Shown: one piece after another, positions 61,417-64,000 of the stretch
Position numbering within the stretch: the first letter of the stretch is position 1
Layout of the letters: the number at the start of each line of letters is the position of its first letter
Assembly (NCBI GenBank): GCA_024276995.1
Contig: JAJRWB010000080.1
Span: forward strand, 1-64,000
Origin: Candidatus Eiseniibacteriota bacterium
GTDB taxonomy: Bacteria > Orphanbacterota > Orphanbacteria > Orphanbacterales > Orphanbacteraceae
DNA: 64,000 nt
Direction of reading: 5' to 3'
Translations under genes and position numbers: made by a program
The notes under the pieces: generated by a model
Told to the model about the DNA's origin: nothing
The model's input: the letters and a program-made list of their open reading frames with translations, nothing else
Databases searched by the model: none

Positions 61417-62281
61417 AGAACTCCGCATCCTCGATCGCTTTCTTCTGATCCTCCGTCAGTTCGAGGCGTTCCGCCGCCACCGAGCTGCGGGCGTGTTCCG
61501 CCGTGCGCGCCCCCGGAATGATGATCACGCTCTTCCCCCGCGAGAGGACCCACGCGAGTGCGACCTCGTGGGGTTTCGCACCGGTTTCGTCCGCGATCGC
61601 CGCCACCACCGGGTGACCCGGCAGCTTTCGATTCAACCGTCCGCCGCCCACCGGACTGTAGGCGAGAAAACCGATCCCCTTCCGGTCGCAGCACGCGACC
61701 ACGCCATCGTCGATCGCTTCGCGGAAGAAAGGGTTGAGCCGATTCTGAACGGTGGCTACCGGAACGATCTCTTCCGCCGTTTCGATCTGGTCGACCGACA
61801 CGTTGGAAAGTCCGACGAGGCGGATCTTCCCTTCCTTCCGGAGATCGGCGAGCGCGCCGACGCTCTCTTCGAAAGGAACGTTCGGATCGACGGCGTGGAA
61901 CTGGTAAAGGTCGATCGTATCGACACCGAGCGCCCGGAGCGATCGCTCGCATGACCGGCGAAGCCGTTCCGGCCGGCCGTCGCGTCCCCAGTCGCTTCCC
62001 GACCGCGTCATTCCCCCCTTCGTCGCCACGACGATCTCCCCCTTCGCCCCTCCGTATTCGCCGAGCGCTTTTCGAACGAGTCTTTCGTTGTGCCCATATT
62101 CCGATTCATCCAGACAGTAGACGTCGGCGGTATCGATGAGGGTCATTCCCGCCTCGAGCGCCGCGTGGATCACGCCGATCGCCGTGGCTTCGTCCGGCCT
62201 CTCCCGGATCGAAAGAGGCATTCCCCCGAAACCGACCACCGATACGCGAGGCCCTTCCGGGCCGAGAGGTTTTTGATTCAA
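61406..62281 (-). CDS. aldo/keto reductase
   Basis: A 291-residue NADPH-dependent reductase of the AKR superfamily. It has MTLIDTADVYCLDESEYGHN (Asp and Tyr of the active site), IVVATKGGMTR (Lys), DLYQFHAVDP (His) and the NADP loop IIIPGARTAEHARSS. TTG is taken as the start because AAAGGAAAC lies upstream and a longer frame would run past the upstream gene's stop. The stop overlaps the ASST-like gene by 11 bases. Substrate unknown. Confidence 0.87.
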   Translation of the reverse strand: MNQKPLGPEGPRVSVVGFGGMPLSIRERPDEATAIGVIHAALEAGMTLIDTADVYCLDESEYGHNERLVRKALGEYGGAKGEIVVATKGGMTRSGSDWGRDGRPERLRRSCERSLRALGVDTIDLYQFHAVDPNVPFEESVGALADLRKEGKIRLVGLSNVSVDQIETAEEIVPVATVQNRLNPFFREAIDDGVVACCDRKGIGFLAYSPVGGGRLNRKLPGHPVVAAIADETGAKPHEVALAWVLSRGKSVIIIPGARTAEHARSSVAAERLELTEDQKKAIEDAEFSIA

Positions 62282-62330
62282 GAAACCGTTTCCTTTCTCT
62301 CTTCCTTCGTCGCGGCGGACGAAGGAAGAA

Positions 62331-63302
62331 TCATTCCGGCGGCGCCGCCGGCGTTGCGACCGACGTGACGGCGGCACCCCGCACCTCGGGCGGAGGATAC
62401 CACGCCACCACCTCCGGCGATGGGGCGAGGGCGCGCGCCCTCATGATGAAAAGCGCCATGCCGACCATGCCGATGAAACAGAGCACCGAGCCTTCCGGTC
62501 CGAACGACCCGCCGCTCAACCAGGCGGGATCGAAGGTTTCGCCTCTCCACAACGGTTCCGGCAGCCTCTCCCCACTCACAGGAAGGCCGAAGACCCACGC
62601 CATGGTGAAATTCCACGTGATGTGAATGCCGATCGGAAGGTAGAGACTTCTCGTGCGGAAGTAGGCGATGCAAAGGAGAAGCCCCGCCATGCCGGTGGCC
62701 ACCGCGCCGGTGGTCGTTCCCCCTTCGTTGAAGAAGTGGGCGATGCCGAAGGGCACGGAGAGAAAGAGCGCGGCGCCGAACTTCCCGATCCCCTCGGCGA
62801 ACGACTGGAGGAGGTAACCCCGGAAGAGAAGCTCCTCGAGAATGCCCACCGAGATGAAAAGCGCCGCGTAGGAGAGAAACGCCGCCGCCGTGTCGGAGGG
62901 AGGTATCGAGCCTGTGGCCAGGTGTACGACGCCGGCGATCATCTGGATATAGACGATGGCGGTGATGAAGGCGGCGCCGGTGAGAAGCCCGATCAGCAGC
63001 TCACGCCGCCACTTCTCGTGGAAGCCGAGACCGACGCCGGCGAACGGCCGGCGGTCGAGCCTCCTCGCCACGAGACGGCTCGAAAGAAGAATCGCCACGA
63101 TGAGAATGGCGTTTTGCAGCGCCATGAACCATGGGTTCATGGCGGCGAGAGTCGTCGCCCGCTCTTCCTCCATCATCGATCTCGTCAGAGGCGATACGGC
63201 GATGTTGACGGCGAGGACGACCGCCCCCGTGAGAAGGAGGAAGAGAAATACCCTCCACGGGACGCGGACAAGGCCGTGACGGTTGTGTACGATCCGATTC
63301 AC
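62331..63302 (-). CDS. CPBP-family intramembrane metalloprotease
   Basis: A 323-residue membrane protein of the CAAX protease / bacteriocin-processing family. The three motifs EELLFRGYLLQ, FGIAHFFNEG and GIHITWNFTMAW supply the catalytic glutamates and metal-binding histidines within about eight helices. AGGAGG lies six bases before the GTG start. Bacterial members are often linked to immunity to peptides or regulated proteolysis; no peptide genes are nearby. Confidence 0.88.
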   Translation of the reverse strand: MNRIVHNRHGLVRVPWRVFLFLLLTGAVVLAVNIAVSPLTRSMMEEERATTLAAMNPWFMALQNAILIVAILLSSRLVARRLDRRPFAGVGLGFHEKWRRELLIGLLTGAAFITAIVYIQMIAGVVHLATGSIPPSDTAAAFLSYAALFISVGILEELLFRGYLLQSFAEGIGKFGAALFLSVPFGIAHFFNEGGTTTGAVATGMAGLLLCIAYFRTRSLYLPIGIHITWNFTMAWVFGLPVSGERLPEPLWRGETFDPAWLSGGSFGPEGSVLCFIGMVGMALFIMRARALAPSPEVVAWYPPPEVRGAAVTSVATPAAPPE

Positions 63303-63370
63303 CGATTCCTCCTTTTCATCCGCCCGTTGTCGGGGCGTACGGCTTCTCGATTCGATCGGCGCGTTTCGCG

Positions 63371-64000
63371 CTATCCGGAAGTTCCCTCGTCCCGACCCGG
63401 CTGCTCGAGCAATCGGCGCGCCTTGGCGTACTTCACCATCGTATGACACGACGAGAGGAGCGCGATCACGAGACCGCGCCACCCGTCGAGGAAACCCTTT
63501 CGGATCACGTACATCTTGATGAACGTGGCGGGCGGCCTGATGACCAGGTTCCACGACGATCGGCCCCGGCCGTTCGACGCGAGATCGTCCGCGCCGAAAT
63601 CGGTGAAGCGGTCGATGGTGTGCAGATGGTCCGAGATCGAGCGGAACGAGTAGTGGAGAAGAGGGTTCCGCAGCTCCCCCGCGGCGCCGGTCACGCGAAC
63701 CCCCTCGTGAACCGCGCGCCCCGTCCACCTTCCCCGGTCCTTCCGGAAGAGACGCAGTTTCCGGTCGGGAAACCAGGCGTGCCGGACGAAGGCGCCCGCG
63801 TACCACGTGAGTCTCGGCACGGTGTAGCCGTCGCACGTCTCATCCGAGGCGATCACCGCCTCGATTTCGTCGCGCAGCTCGGGAGTGACCCGTTCGTCGG
63901 CGTCGATGTTCAGAATCCAGGGTCCCTTCGCGCGGTCGGTGGCATACTGCTTCTGGTCGGTGAATCCACGGAACGGCCTCGATTCCACTACGCCGGCGAA
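63371..64000 (-). CDS. family 2 glycosyltransferase, C-terminal part (cut by window edge)
   Basis: The frame stays open to the window edge, so the start is missing. GPWILNIDADERVTPELRDE contains the metal-binding DAD motif of the GT-A fold, and FPDRKLRLFRKDRGRW with VHEGV and LLHYSF matches WaaE/KdtX-type lipopolysaccharide glycosyltransferases. It probably adds a hexose during outer-membrane polysaccharide synthesis. The nucleotide-binding N-terminus lies outside. Confidence 0.85.
   Translation of the reverse strand, partial: FAGVVESRPFRGFTDQKQYATDRAKGPWILNIDADERVTPELRDEIEAVIASDETCDGYTVPRLTWYAGAFVRHAWFPDRKLRLFRKDRGRWTGRAVHEGVRVTGAAGELRNPLLHYSFRSISDHLHTIDRFTDFGADDLASNGRGRSSWNLVIRPPATFIKMYVIRKGFLDGWRGLVIALLSSCHTMVKYAKARRLLEQPGRDEGTSG

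Noticed and set aside
1-64000. CRISPR arrays, tRNA and rRNA genes
   Set aside because: No regularly spaced repeats, cloverleaf-like segments or rRNA-like stretches were noticed; a dedicated tRNA search was not possible.

Overview
This window looks like a piece of a G+C-rich bacterial chromosome from an anaerobic or facultative member of the FCB group (Eisenbacteria, Krumholzibacteria, Latescibacteria or similar). That placement is an inference. It rests on three large secreted proteins that end in a FlgD-like Ig / sorting-type C-terminal domain, many T-or-G start codons with strong AGGAGG sites, very tight ATGA/GTGA/TTGA gene overlaps, a DUF6754-type membrane cluster, hydrogenase maturation genes and a respiratory molybdoenzyme. 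No rRNA, tRNA or CRISPR array was seen.

Layout. 0-14 kb: the end of an IS630-like insertion sequence, ATP-type PEP carboxykinase, a secreted M6 metalloprotease, a fused SfsA-DUF123 protein with a SixA-type phosphatase, a CBS-pair protein, a HEGGH lipoprotein peptidase, an outer-membrane barrel, an Nramp-like transporter with an altered TM1 motif, a sulfatase-fold lipoprotein lacking the formylglycine cysteine, and an unusual Mut7-C RNase / CheR methyltransferase fusion. 14.2-24.5 kb: one long respiratory operon with a tetraheme cytochrome c built from two tandem diheme units, a TAT-exported NapA-like molybdoenzyme, two NapG-like ferredoxins, two NapH-like membrane Fe-S proteins, a small unknown anchored protein, a third membrane polyferredoxin, a NapF-like ferredoxin and finally acpS. 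24.5-28.3 kb: a membrane spermidine-synthase-like protein coupled to a GT-C glycosyltransferase.

28.3-32.6 kb (minus): a set for the dearomatised part of the benzoyl-CoA pathway (had, oah, dch, an SDR and a GNAT), with no ring reductase here. 32.8-34 kb: kbl. 34-42 kb (minus): NifX-like protein, DUF134 regulator with its own palindromic operator, hypE-hypD-hypC-hypF, an Rrf2 regulator, and an acetyl-CoA hydrolase/transferase-GNAT gene that is interrupted by a single in-frame TAG. 42.4-47.1 kb: two secreted sorting-domain proteins in visibly less G+C-rich DNA. 47.6-55.2 kb: tyrS, a macrodomain protein, a membrane protein, an APC permease, a lipoprotein and an aminotransferase.

55.3-59.9 kb: six co-oriented genes, mostly membrane proteins, closed by a strong terminator. 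They form a conserved-looking but uncharacterised membrane complex around a DUF6754 protein. 60-64 kb: arylsulfotransferase-like lipoprotein, aldo/keto reductase, CPBP protease and a truncated family-2 glycosyltransferase at the window edge.

The best candidates for undescribed biology are the NapB/NapC-less respiratory operon with duplicated quinol-dehydrogenase modules, the DUF6754 membrane cluster, the Mut7-C-CheR fusion and the amber-interrupted CoA-transferase gene. All functional calls come from reading the sequence. No database search was run.
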